A DNA stretch of 64,000 nt, taken from contig NZ_CP102772.1 of assembly GCF_026020075.1 (NCBI RefSeq), positions 3,446,501 through 3,510,500 on the forward strand, read 5' to 3'. The DNA comes from Bosea sp. NBC_00550. Its GTDB lineage: Bacteria > Pseudomonadota > Alphaproteobacteria > Rhizobiales > Beijerinckiaceae. A program made the translations under genes and the position numbers. The stretch's first letter is position 1. Every line of letters begins with the position of its first letter. Under the pieces are notes generated by a model. The model searched no databases. It was not told the DNA's origin and was given only the letters and a program-made list of their open reading frames with translations. Below, piece after piece: positions 7,613 through 15,864 of the stretch.

Positions 7613-9799
7613 ATGAGCGAGGTCATCGTTCCCGAAAGGACTGCCATCAGCCCGGCTCCGACCATCGCCTGGACGCCGCTCGGCGAGAACGCCATCCTCG
7701 TCCGCAGCGCCTGCGACGCGATTCCCGCGAAGGTCCCGGTCGCGGTCGACGGCAATCCGCGCAACCGCGCACAGACCATGGTCCTGAGCTGGCGCCGGCC
7801 CCAGGCCGAGTCCTCGGCGGCGACCGGCTTCCTTTGCCTCGCCCCGGCGCCGACCGTCGACAAGGATGGAAACGGCGCGCTCCTGATCGGCCGCCCCGGC
7901 CGTCCCCTGCGCCTGATCCTGGCGCCGAAGCCGCTGCCGCTGCAGGCCTTCCTGTCCGAGCTCGCCGAGGACGCCGGCCAGGCCTTTCCGAGCGTCGTCG
8001 ACGGCCTGCTCGAAGTGCTGTTGACCGGCGCCGCCAATCCGCGCCGCCTGCGGGCGGTCGCCATGCTCCTGCAGACCGTCGCCCGGCCGGGCGGCTTCGT
8101 CGAGGTGATGGGTTCGCTCGATGGCGACGGCATCTTCCTGCAGGGCTGGACCTCCCATTTCGCGGCCGGGCGGATCAAGCTCCTGATCGCGCATGGCGGC
8201 CTCTCCCCCGCCAATCTGGAAGCGGGAACCTTCGAGCGCGACGATCTCGGCGAGGGCGCCCGCGGTTTCTACGGCCTGCTCGAGGATTGCCACGCTCAGC
8301 ATCCCGGCGAGATCGAGCGGCTGTATTTCCGCGGCAATGACGGCTGGCGCGCGCTCGAGGTCTATGAGCGCTACGTCCTGCTCGACCCGATCACCGTCCC
8401 CGGCCATCTGCGCGACGGCTTGCAGCGCGGCACGGCCCCGCAGGCCACCGCGGACAAGCTGCGCCGCGCCTCCCAGCGCTTCGATGGCCGCGACACCGTC
8501 TGCCTGCTCGACGATCCCGTGCGCGCCGGCATCGACGCCGTGACCATCGTCGAGAACACCGGCGTCCTGATCATCGGCTGGCTCTTCGATCCCGAGCGCA
8601 GGGTCGATGCCGTCACGCTGCGCAGCGGCAGCCAGTCCTGCGCCGTCGACCGGCTCTGGACGCGCGTGCAGCGACCGGACGTGACCGCGGCCTTCATGGA
8701 GGACCCGCGCTTCGGCCCGGCCCTGGCCTCGCGGCGCAACAGCCACGGCTTCATCGTCTTCGCGCCGAAGCTCGTGCCGGAACCCGGCCAGCCGCTCCAC
8801 CTCGCCTTCGAGGTCCAGGGCACCGGCCCGGCCTTCCTCCCGCTCGAACCCAATCGCGGCCAGGCGCGGCGCACGCTGGAACGCATCCTCGGCCTGCTCG
8901 ACCCGCGCTCCTCGACCGCGAGCGCCGTGGTCGAACGCCAGATCGCGCCAGCGCTGCAGGCGGCGGAGATCGCGCCGCCACGCGCCGTCGAAACCGTCGA
9001 TGTCGGCGCCTTCGATCCGGAGGCGGCGCTCGGCCTCGTTGTCGGACTCGACCACCGCCACCGCGAATTGTCGGCGCTTTTCGCGCTGATGGCGATGGAT
9101 CCCGAGGTCCGGCCCCTGCCGATCGTGCTTGCGGCACCCTCCGAGAGCTTCGACCGCGTCGGCGCCGAGGCCCGCCGGCTCGCGCGCTTCTACGGGCTCT
9201 CGGTGCGCCTCGTCGCCGTCGAGGGTGTCGAGGATGCCTGCGACGCGCTGGAGGCCGGCGTCCGCGCCTGCCGCTTCCAGACGGTGGCGATGTTGTCGGG
9301 CGCCGCGCAGATCAGGATGCCCGGCTGGCTCGGCAGGCTCGAACGGGCCTATCGCGCCCGCGGCGGCCAATGCGTCGCCAGCCCGACGCTGCTCTTCGAG
9401 GACGATTCCATCCGCTGGGCCGGCGCCTGGCTGGAGGGCGAAGGCGCAAGCCGGCGCATCGCCAATCGCTTCGTCGGCTATCCGCTGGAGGCGGTCGGCA
9501 ATCTCGGCCCAATGGAGGTCGCAGCGGGAGCGAGCGAATGCTGCGTGCTCTCGCGAGCCGCCTTCGTCGAGGTCGGCGGTTTCGCGCGCAATTATTTCAC
9601 CACGGCGGAGAAAGGGCTCGATCTCTGCCTCAAGCTCAGGATGGCGGGATCGCCCTCGCTCTGGGTGCCGGAGGTCGAGGTCTACGCGGTCGATGACGGC
9701 GACATGGCGACGCCGCATGTCGGCACCCTCGCCCAGCTCGCCGACCGCACGAGTTTCGACCGGCGCTGGGCGCTCGCCATCTCCAACATGAAAGGCTGA
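7613..9799 (+). CDS. Degenerate family-2 glycosyltransferase-like protein (probable pseudoenzyme)
   Basis: A 728-residue protein with the same layout as the one encoded at 2484-4775: an unrecognised N-terminal 300 residues, a GVLIIGWLFDP motif near residue 310, then a GT2-shaped C-terminal region from about residue 470. The fold landmarks survive (SPTLLFEDDSIRWAG, FVEVGGF, DLCLKLRMAG), but the active-site residues do not: the metal-binding NSDVIP is SGAAQI, the donor-binding YVLDSPE has become VLAAPSE, and the catalytic EDSD is EKGL. It is therefore likely a non-catalytic partner, for example a regulatory or acceptor-binding subunit. ATG at 7613 lies 2 bp after the preceding stop with a GGAGG ribosome site; the longer upstream frame is a shadow of the previous gene. 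Confidence 0.78.
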   Translation: MSEVIVPERTAISPAPTIAWTPLGENAILVRSACDAIPAKVPVAVDGNPRNRAQTMVLSWRRPQAESSAATGFLCLAPAPTVDKDGNGALLIGRPGRPLRLILAPKPLPLQAFLSELAEDAGQAFPSVVDGLLEVLLTGAANPRRLRAVAMLLQTVARPGGFVEVMGSLDGDGIFLQGWTSHFAAGRIKLLIAHGGLSPANLEAGTFERDDLGEGARGFYGLLEDCHAQHPGEIERLYFRGNDGWRALEVYERYVLLDPITVPGHLRDGLQRGTAPQATADKLRRASQRFDGRDTVCLLDDPVRAGIDAVTIVENTGVLIIGWLFDPERRVDAVTLRSGSQSCAVDRLWTRVQRPDVTAAFMEDPRFGPALASRRNSHGFIVFAPKLVPEPGQPLHLAFEVQGTGPAFLPLEPNRGQARRTLERILGLLDPRSSTASAVVERQIAPALQAAEIAPPRAVETVDVGAFDPEAALGLVVGLDHRHRELSALFALMAMDPEVRPLPIVLAAPSESFDRVGAEARRLARFYGLSVRLVAVEGVEDACDALEAGVRACRFQTVAMLSGAAQIRMPGWLGRLERAYRARGGQCVASPTLLFEDDSIRWAGAWLEGEGASRRIANRFVGYPLEAVGNLGPMEVAAGASECCVLSRAAFVEVGGFARNYFTTAEKGLDLCLKLRMAGSPSLWVPEVEVYAVDDGDMATPHVGTLAQLADRTSFDRRWALAISNMKG

Positions 9800-9801
9800 G
9801 G

Positions 9802-11106
9802 ATGCGGGTTCTCGTAATATCCCACGGCCATCCCTCGCTCTCGCTAGGCGGCGCGGAGATGGCGTCCTACAACCTGCACAAGGGTCTGCAGGCCAGCACC
9901 GACGTCGATTCCCACTACCTCGCCCGCATCGGTGCGCCGACGCCCCGCCATGCCGGCACGGCGCTGATGAGCCTGCGGCAGCGCGGCGGCGAGTTGCTCT
10001 ACTACGCCGAGGATTACGACCACTTCCTGATCTCCAACCGCGCGACGGAAGAGATCGAGCGCGATTTCGTGCGCGTCCTGAACGATTTGAAGCCGGACGT
10101 CGTGCATTTCCACCATTTCATCGGGCTCGGGCTCGAATGCCTGTTCGCGGTGCGCGACACCCTGCCGGACGCCCTGATCGTCGTGACCTTCCACGAATAT
10201 CTCAGCATCTGCCACCACCACGGCCAGATGGTGAAGACCGGCGCCTTCAAGCTCTGCTACCGGTCCTCGCCGACCGACTGCAACGCCTGCTTCCCGGACA
10301 TCTCGCCGGCCCGCTTCCTGGCGCGCGAGACCTTCATCAAGGGCATGCTGGGCCTCGCCGACCACTTCGTCTCGCCAAGCCGCTTCCTCGCCGACCGCTT
10401 CACCGACTGGGGCCTGGCCGAGGAGCGCTTCTCGGTGATCGAGAACGGCATCGACGTCGCCGCGCCCGCCCCGCCGCGCGCCCTGCCCGAGGGCAAGACG
10501 CGGCGCTCGCGCTTCGCCTATTTCGGCCAGCTCACGCCCTACAAGGGCGCCGACGTGCTGATCGACGCGGTGACCCGCATTCCCGATTCGCTCTGGGACG
10601 ACGATGCGATCCTGCTGGTCTATGGCGGCAACCTCGAACGCCAGCCGCAGGCCTATCAGGACAAGTTCGCCAAGCTGGTCGAGAGCGCCGGGCGCCGCGT
10701 CCGCTTCTGCGGCGCCTTCCAGAACCACGAGATGCCGAACCTGATGCGCTCGGTCGACTGGGTGGTGATGCCTTCGGTCTGGTGGGAGAACTCGCCGATC
10801 GTCATCCAGGAGGCGTTCTTCCACGGGCGCCCGATCCTGGCGAGCAATCTCGGCGGCATGGCCGAGAAGATCACCGACGAGGTCGACGGCCTGCATTTCC
10901 GCTCCGGCAGCCCGGAGGATCTCGTCGACTGCATGACCCGCGCGCTGACCGAGCCGAAGCTCTGGGACCGGCTGCGCGGCGGCATCAAGCGCCCGCTCAG
11001 CCATGTCGAATGCGCCGGAACGCATCTCGAGCTCTATCGCCGCCTCATCGCCGAACGGGGTCAGCCAGCGCCGGTGCGGCGCGACGCCGCCGCGATGATC
11101 GCCTGA
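9802..11106 (+). CDS. Family-4 glycosyltransferase (GT-B), second copy
   Basis: A 434-residue GT-B enzyme paralogous to the one at 5599-6846. Shared landmarks are HGHPSLSLGGAEMASYNL at the N-terminus, the Cys/His insertion (SICHHHGQM, then LCYRSSPTDCNACFPDI), SPSRFLADRFTDWGL, FAYFGQLTPYKGADV, and the E-x7-E motif ENSPIVIQE followed by SNLGGMAEKI. It should add a sugar to the same glycan as its neighbours, probably a different residue from the first copy. The start follows the degenerate GT2 stop by 2 bp with AGGCTGAGG as ribosome site. A 36-bp gap with its own ribosome site separates it from the next gene, still consistent with one operon. Confidence 0.9.
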   Translation: MRVLVISHGHPSLSLGGAEMASYNLHKGLQASTDVDSHYLARIGAPTPRHAGTALMSLRQRGGELLYYAEDYDHFLISNRATEEIERDFVRVLNDLKPDVVHFHHFIGLGLECLFAVRDTLPDALIVVTFHEYLSICHHHGQMVKTGAFKLCYRSSPTDCNACFPDISPARFLARETFIKGMLGLADHFVSPSRFLADRFTDWGLAEERFSVIENGIDVAAPAPPRALPEGKTRRSRFAYFGQLTPYKGADVLIDAVTRIPDSLWDDDAILLVYGGNLERQPQAYQDKFAKLVESAGRRVRFCGAFQNHEMPNLMRSVDWVVMPSVWWENSPIVIQEAFFHGRPILASNLGGMAEKITDEVDGLHFRSGSPEDLVDCMTRALTEPKLWDRLRGGIKRPLSHVECAGTHLELYRRLIAERGQPAPVRRDAAAMIA

Positions 11107-11142
11107 AGCCAACAGCACCATAAAACAGGGGAGAACCGAACC

Positions 11143-12324
11143 ATGGCCCGCATCCTCGTCATCAGCCCGTCCGGGGAGGTCTACGACCACGACAATGTGC
11201 GCTGGTATCGCTATGCCGATCTCGCCAGCCATATCGAGCACTATCACAACATCGGCGACGCCTTCGTCTTCGATTCCTCGCTCAAGCTTCTGAATTTCGA
11301 GAAGCTCGACGAGCTGCCGATCGCCCATGTCGATCCGGCCGCGATCGACCGCTTCAATGCCGAATACGACTACGTCTTCCTGCGCGGCTCGAACTACATC
11401 CACGCGCAGATGAACTGGTCGCGCACGGCCGAGGTGCTGCGCCGCCTCAAACTGCCGGTCATCGCTTTCGGCATCGGCGCGCAGGCCCCCGTCAGCGGCA
11501 AGCTCGAACTCAGCGAAGACACCAAGACCGTCCTCAAGCTGATCTCCGATTCCACCGCTTCGCTCGGGGTGCGCGGCACCTATTCGGCCGAAGTGCTCAA
11601 CGATCTCGGCATCCGCAATGTCCGCATCATCGGCTGCCCGACGGCGTTCCGGAACAACAATCCCGACCTCGCCATCCGCCTGCCCGCGCTGGAACAGGTC
11701 AAGACGGCTGGTGTCACGCTGCGGCGCGAGGTCTCCAAGACCTATGCCCAGGACATCAAGCGCTACCTCACCTTCCACCGCTCGCTGGTGAAGGCGATGG
11801 CCGACCGTTTCGAGGTCACGCTGATGTCGCAGGGCGAGGTCGAGGAGAAGAAGCTCGCGCTCGGCACACCCGAGCAGAAGGCGCAAGCCATGGCGGCGCT
11901 GCGCGACAACGCTTGGGCGCGCGACTGGTATCTCGATGAGCAGGTCGAGGGGCTCTACCAGAGCCGCATGTTCTATTCCGACGTGGTCGCCGAATATGAG
12001 CGGCTGGTGCGCGGGCTCGACCTTGTCCTCGGCTACCGGCTGCACGGCAACCTGATGGCGCTCGCCAACGGCACGCCCTCGATCTACTTCACCTATGACA
12101 GCCGCACCGTCGAATTCGCGGATACCTTCAAGATCCCGAGCGTCGACGTCTTCTCGGGCCAGGACTTCAGGCTCGAGGATTATTGGGAGCAGTCACGCTT
12201 CGACCGCTTCAACGCGGCTTACGCCCAGGTCTACGGGCGGATGCGCGACTTCCTGGTCGAGAACCGCGTCGACAATAAGATGGCGGGCCGCGCGGCTGCG
12301 GAGCCGCAGCGGAAGGTGGCATGA
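11143..12324 (+). CDS. Polysaccharide pyruvyl transferase family protein, first copy
   Basis: A 393-residue protein of the polysaccharide pyruvyl transferase family (CsaB/WcaK type), whose characterised members transfer pyruvate from phosphoenolpyruvate to sugars as ketals. Landmarks are VLRGSNYIHAQMNW, LPVIAFGIGAQAP, SLGVRGTYSAEVLNDLGI, VRIIGCPTAF near the middle, and GYRLHGNLMALANGTPSIYF near residue 290. The N-terminal signature ISPSGEVYDHDNVRWYR recurs almost unchanged in the second copy at 13502-14959. No signal peptide is seen, so it acts in the cytoplasm, presumably on lipid-linked glycan. A clear ribosome site (AGGGGAGAA) precedes the ATG. Confidence 0.85.
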   Translation: MARILVISPSGEVYDHDNVRWYRYADLASHIEHYHNIGDAFVFDSSLKLLNFEKLDELPIAHVDPAAIDRFNAEYDYVFLRGSNYIHAQMNWSRTAEVLRRLKLPVIAFGIGAQAPVSGKLELSEDTKTVLKLISDSTASLGVRGTYSAEVLNDLGIRNVRIIGCPTAFRNNNPDLAIRLPALEQVKTAGVTLRREVSKTYAQDIKRYLTFHRSLVKAMADRFEVTLMSQGEVEEKKLALGTPEQKAQAMAALRDNAWARDWYLDEQVEGLYQSRMFYSDVVAEYERLVRGLDLVLGYRLHGNLMALANGTPSIYFTYDSRTVEFADTFKIPSVDVFSGQDFRLEDYWEQSRFDRFNAAYAQVYGRMRDFLVENRVDNKMAGRAAAEPQRKVA

Positions 12325-13505
12325 GGACCGCCCGCAGCCTCCCACGCGCGGCGCTGCTCCTCGCGACGCTGCTGCCCGCCTCGTTCGCCGGTGCCGCGGA
12401 AGGCCCGCGCTACCGGCTGGAGATCGCCCCCGGCGCGCAGGAGGAGACGGTCTTCGACTGGTCGAAGGAGCGCTGCCAGGAATGGCACATCCCTGACGCG
12501 CCGCTGCGCGCCTTCCGGGACGACAAGGGCGAAGTCGTCGCCTTCGCCAGCCACCATCGCAACCGCGCGCTAATTGGCAACGGGCTCGACCGCATCAAGA
12601 CCACCTGCGCGATCTCCTTCGAGGCGAAGAACAGCGCCGATCCCAGCCAGTTCAGCGACATGAGCTGGATCGCCGCGACCTGGACCAAGGACGGGCGCGA
12701 CGTCTACGCGCTGATGCATGACGAGTATCACGCCGACCGCCACCCCGGCGCCTGCAAGTTCAAGGACGGCATGGCCTGCTGGTACAACGTCGTGACGGCG
12801 GCGCGCTCCGGCGACGGTGGCGCAAGCTTCAAGGTCGACGATCCGCCCACCGTCGTCGCCGCCCCGGCCTTCCGGCAGGAAGTCGGGCAGGGCCGTCATC
12901 GAGGCTTCTTCAACCCCTCCAACATCGTCGAGAAGGACGGCGCCTGGTATGCGCTGATCGCGACGACCGGCGGCGAGGGCCAGAAGGGCGGCACCTGCCT
13001 CTACCGCACGACCGATATCACTGATGCGAAGGCCTGGCGCGCCTTCGACGGGCAGGATTTCACCGTTCCGGCCGTCGACCCCTACCGTCAGGACACCGCG
13101 CAGGCAAAGCCCTGCCAGCCGCTGAAGGTGCTGCCGACGACGGTCGGCTCGGTGACGCGCCACGAGGCGAGCGGATTATGGCTCTCCATCTTCCATCTCG
13201 GCCCAGACGCGAAGCAGGGCGTTGCCGGCGGCCGCGTCGCCTATAGCTGGTCGAAGGACCTGAGGAACTGGTCTCCGCTGCAGACCCTGCTCACCCATCC
13301 GACGATGTGGAGCAAGGATTGCGGCGACAGCGTGCGCTACGCCTATGGCGCCGTCGCCGACCCCGCCTCGCCCTCGCGCAATTTCGAGACGACGGGCGAT
13401 GAGCCCTACCTGTTCATGACCAAGATGCACGTCACCGGCTGCAAGATGGGGCCGCAGCGCGACCTCGTCCGCATCAAGGTCCGTATCGTGAAAGAGACAC
13501 CATGA
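12321..13505 (+). CDS. Secreted protein of unknown function, possibly a beta-propeller glycosidase fold
   Basis: A 394-residue protein with a clear Sec signal peptide (positively charged MRTARSLPR, hydrophobic ALLLATLLPASFAGAA, cleavage near residue 26). The mature part is rich in beta-strand patterns with repeated aromatic/Asp motifs (SWIAATWTKDGRDVYALMHDE, FFNPSNIVEKDGAWYALI, LWLSIFHLG), recalling the five-bladed propellers of GH32/43 or sialidase-like proteins; I cannot assign a family. Cysteines are scattered (KERCQEW, GACKFKDGMACWY, KDCGD), suggesting disulfides. It overlaps both flanking pyruvyl-transferase genes by 4 bp, so it belongs to the glycan operon and may trim, bind or modify the glycan outside the cytoplasm. 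Confidence 0.65.
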   Translation: MRTARSLPRAALLLATLLPASFAGAAEGPRYRLEIAPGAQEETVFDWSKERCQEWHIPDAPLRAFRDDKGEVVAFASHHRNRALIGNGLDRIKTTCAISFEAKNSADPSQFSDMSWIAATWTKDGRDVYALMHDEYHADRHPGACKFKDGMACWYNVVTAARSGDGGASFKVDDPPTVVAAPAFRQEVGQGRHRGFFNPSNIVEKDGAWYALIATTGGEGQKGGTCLYRTTDITDAKAWRAFDGQDFTVPAVDPYRQDTAQAKPCQPLKVLPTTVGSVTRHEASGLWLSIFHLGPDAKQGVAGGRVAYSWSKDLRNWSPLQTLLTHPTMWSKDCGDSVRYAYGAVADPASPSRNFETTGDEPYLFMTKMHVTGCKMGPQRDLVRIKVRIVKETP

Positions 13506-14959
13506 ACGCGCCTGCTCACGATTTCACCGCCAGCCAGACCGTGCAGACCATGAAGATCCTGCGTGCGACCACCGAAGAGGTGGTCGTGCTCGTTGCCCGC
13601 GAACCGGGCGGAGGCTGGCCGTCCCTGAGGCTCCTGCTCGACGGGCAGGACTACGCCACGATCCATCCAGGCGCCCTCGTCACCGGCGACGCGACCGTCG
13701 CCGAGATCGCGATCCCGCTGCCCGCCCTGCCCGAGACGCGGCTGCGTGCCATTGCGGTCGCCGATGCGCGCACCGGCGCGCTGGCCCCCGGCTCGGAGCT
13801 GCGCCCGGTCGCGACGGCGAAGAACCTGCGGGCCCTCGTCATCTATCCCGCCGGCGAGGTCTACGAACACGACAAGGTGCGCTGGTATCGCGCCCCGCTG
13901 GAGCGGCTGCTCGCCGACTATTTCAACATCGGCGACATGATCGTCTTCGACTCCACGCTCAAACTGCTGCGCTATGCGCATCTCGAGCCGATGAAGATCA
14001 TGAACCCGACCGAGGCCGACATCGAGCGCTATGCGAGCGATTTCGATTTCGTCTTCGTGCGCGGCTCGAACTTCATCCACGAGAAGATGGAGTGGTTCAA
14101 GGCCGTCGAGGTGCTGGAGAAGGTCAAGCTGCCGGTCTACGCCATCGGCGTCGGCGCACAGGCCAGCCAGAACCGCGCAATCGAGCTGTCCGAGGCCTCG
14201 AAGCGCTTCTGGCAGATCGTAGGAGACCGCTCTGCGGCCATCGGCGTGCGCGGCGCCTTCAGCGCCGAGACGCTCCGCCGCAACGGCATCGGCAATGTCG
14301 AGGTCGTCGGCTGCCCCTCGATCTTCCGCACCCGCAACCGCGACCTGCATATCCGCGTCCCCGATCAGCGCGAGATCCGCAAGGTCGCCTTCAGCCTGCG
14401 TCGCGAGGCCGACAAGAGCTACACGGTCGATCCGGAAGCCTATCTGCGCAACCAACGCGCCGCCCTGCTCAAGGTCGACGGCCAGAGCGAGATGGTGATG
14501 TCCTCCCATGGCGAGCAGGAGGAGAAGGCCTTCTTCCTGCGCGACGAGGAAGCGAAGGAGAAGGCCATCGCCGAATTCGCCAGGACCGGCTGGTGGGACG
14601 GCCCCGACGACCGACGCATGCGCGAGATCTACGAGCGCAAGCTCTTCACCTTCTTCGACGTCGAGGATTACGACCGCTTCGCGCAGAGCGTCGACCTCGC
14701 GGTCGGCTACCGCGTCCACGGCGTGCTGCCGGCCGTCGCACACGGAGTGCCGGGCGTTCTGGTCGCCTACGACACGCGCAGCCAGGAACTGGCGGAGACG
14801 CTGAAGATCCCGGTCGTGCCCGAGGAGGCGCTGGCAGAGGGCGGTTGGCGCGCGGTCTATCGCGAGGCGGCGCTGAACGGGCTCGCGAAGTCCTATGCGG
14901 CCTCCTACGACCGGATGCGGGCCTTCCTCGACCATAACGGCGTCCCACACCGGATGTGA
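13502..14959 (+). CDS. Polysaccharide pyruvyl transferase family protein with N-terminal extension, second copy
   Basis: A 485-residue paralogue of the protein at 11143-12324. The first 105 or so residues are an added beta-rich, Ig-like segment (VVVLVAREPGGGWPSLRLLL). After that the family core begins with IYPAGEVYEHDKVRWYR and continues through VRGSNFIHEKMEW, LPVYAIGVGAQAS, AIGVRGAFSAETLRRNGI, VEVVGCPSIFR and GYRVHGVLPAVAHGVPGVLV. Two copies in one operon suggest modification of two different sugars, or a heteromeric enzyme. The start overlaps the upstream stop by 4 bp. The substrate cannot be inferred from sequence alone. Confidence 0.84.
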   Translation: MNAPAHDFTASQTVQTMKILRATTEEVVVLVAREPGGGWPSLRLLLDGQDYATIHPGALVTGDATVAEIAIPLPALPETRLRAIAVADARTGALAPGSELRPVATAKNLRALVIYPAGEVYEHDKVRWYRAPLERLLADYFNIGDMIVFDSTLKLLRYAHLEPMKIMNPTEADIERYASDFDFVFVRGSNFIHEKMEWFKAVEVLEKVKLPVYAIGVGAQASQNRAIELSEASKRFWQIVGDRSAAIGVRGAFSAETLRRNGIGNVEVVGCPSIFRTRNRDLHIRVPDQREIRKVAFSLRREADKSYTVDPEAYLRNQRAALLKVDGQSEMVMSSHGEQEEKAFFLRDEEAKEKAIAEFARTGWWDGPDDRRMREIYERKLFTFFDVEDYDRFAQSVDLAVGYRVHGVLPAVAHGVPGVLVAYDTRSQELAETLKIPVVPEEALAEGGWRAVYREAALNGLAKSYAASYDRMRAFLDHNGVPHRM

Positions 14960-14975
14960 TCGGCGGAGACCAGCG

Positions 14976-15836
14976 ATGAAGAAGGTCGCCGTGGTGACGA
15001 TGCAGTACAACGAGGCGTTCTACGTCTCGCGCTGGATCGAGTATTATTCCGGGCTCGTCGGGCGCGAGAACCTCTATGTCGTCGATCACGACAGCGACGA
15101 GGAAATCCGCGAGACCCTGCAGGGGGTCAGCGTCGTGCGCTATCCCCGCTCTGCGCTGGACGATCAGGAGCGCGCACGCTTCATCTCGAAGCTCGTCGGT
15201 GCGCTGCTCGAACTCTACGAAACCGTGATCTATTGCGATTGCGACGAGTTCATCAGCCATGATCCCCGCCGTTTCGAGAGCTTCGGCGACTGGCTGGATG
15301 CCACAGATTTCGAGCACGCGACCTGCATCGGCTTCAACGTGACGCCGATGTTGCAGGAGGAGAACGCGGCTCTGCTCGACGGCCCGGTGCTGCGCCAGCG
15401 CGGCCATGTCCGCTTCGTCTCGCCGATGTGCAAGACGCTGATCGTGCGCAAGCCTGTGCGCTGGGGCGGCGGCTTCCACCACGCCAACCGCCCGCCGCAT
15501 TTCTCCGGCGCCTATCTGTTCCACCTGAAATACGCCGATCTCGGCGAGCGCGTGCACCGGCAATCCCTGACGCGCGGGCTCGACTTCGCCCAGGCCGATC
15601 AGGGCCACCACCAGCGCAATAGCGATCTCGATCTGCTCAACCTCTACCGCAGCTTCGACAGGCTGGAACGCCGGGAGTGGGAGGACGAGGCGATCGAGCG
15701 CTACTGCCAAAGCTTCATCGAGGGCATCAAGCCCTCGGAGCGCGGCGGCGAGGTCGGGACGATGTATGTCGCGCCGCTCGACATCGCCGGCGGCGAAGCC
15801 TGGCGATTGCCCGACAGCTTCCGCGGCTTGTTCTGA
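14976..15836 (+). CDS. Family-2-like glycosyltransferase (Glyco_tranf_2_4 type)
   Basis: A 286-residue protein beginning KKVAVVTMQYNEAFYVSRWIEYY, the NE-containing opening of the Glyco_tranf_2_4/GT92-like group that often sits in capsule and LPS-core loci. The metal-binding motif is YCDCDEFI near residue 87, with HFSGAYLFHLKYAD near residue 185. The start is placed at ATG 14976, 16 bp after the previous stop with a GGCGGAGA ribosome site; earlier in-frame codons are a shadow of the upstream gene. It is the last gene of the plus-strand glycan operon and meets the minus-strand ABC exporter gene tail to tail, 28 bp apart. Confidence 0.82.
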   Translation: MKKVAVVTMQYNEAFYVSRWIEYYSGLVGRENLYVVDHDSDEEIRETLQGVSVVRYPRSALDDQERARFISKLVGALLELYETVIYCDCDEFISHDPRRFESFGDWLDATDFEHATCIGFNVTPMLQEENAALLDGPVLRQRGHVRFVSPMCKTLIVRKPVRWGGGFHHANRPPHFSGAYLFHLKYADLGERVHRQSLTRGLDFAQADQGHHQRNSDLDLLNLYRSFDRLERREWEDEAIERYCQSFIEGIKPSERGGEVGTMYVAPLDIAGGEAWRLPDSFRGLF

Positions 15837-15864
15837 CGCGGACGCCGCAGGCGGTATCCCGATC

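Noticed and set aside
7010..9718. A 902-codon minus-strand open frame opposite the degenerate GT2
   Set aside because: Antisense shadow; the plus-strand protein has clear family landmarks and operon coupling.
7613..9799. Degenerate GT2 as a decaying pseudogene
   Set aside because: The frame is intact over 728 codons, keeps 2-bp spacing to both neighbours and preserves fold landmarks, so a functional pseudoenzyme is more likely.
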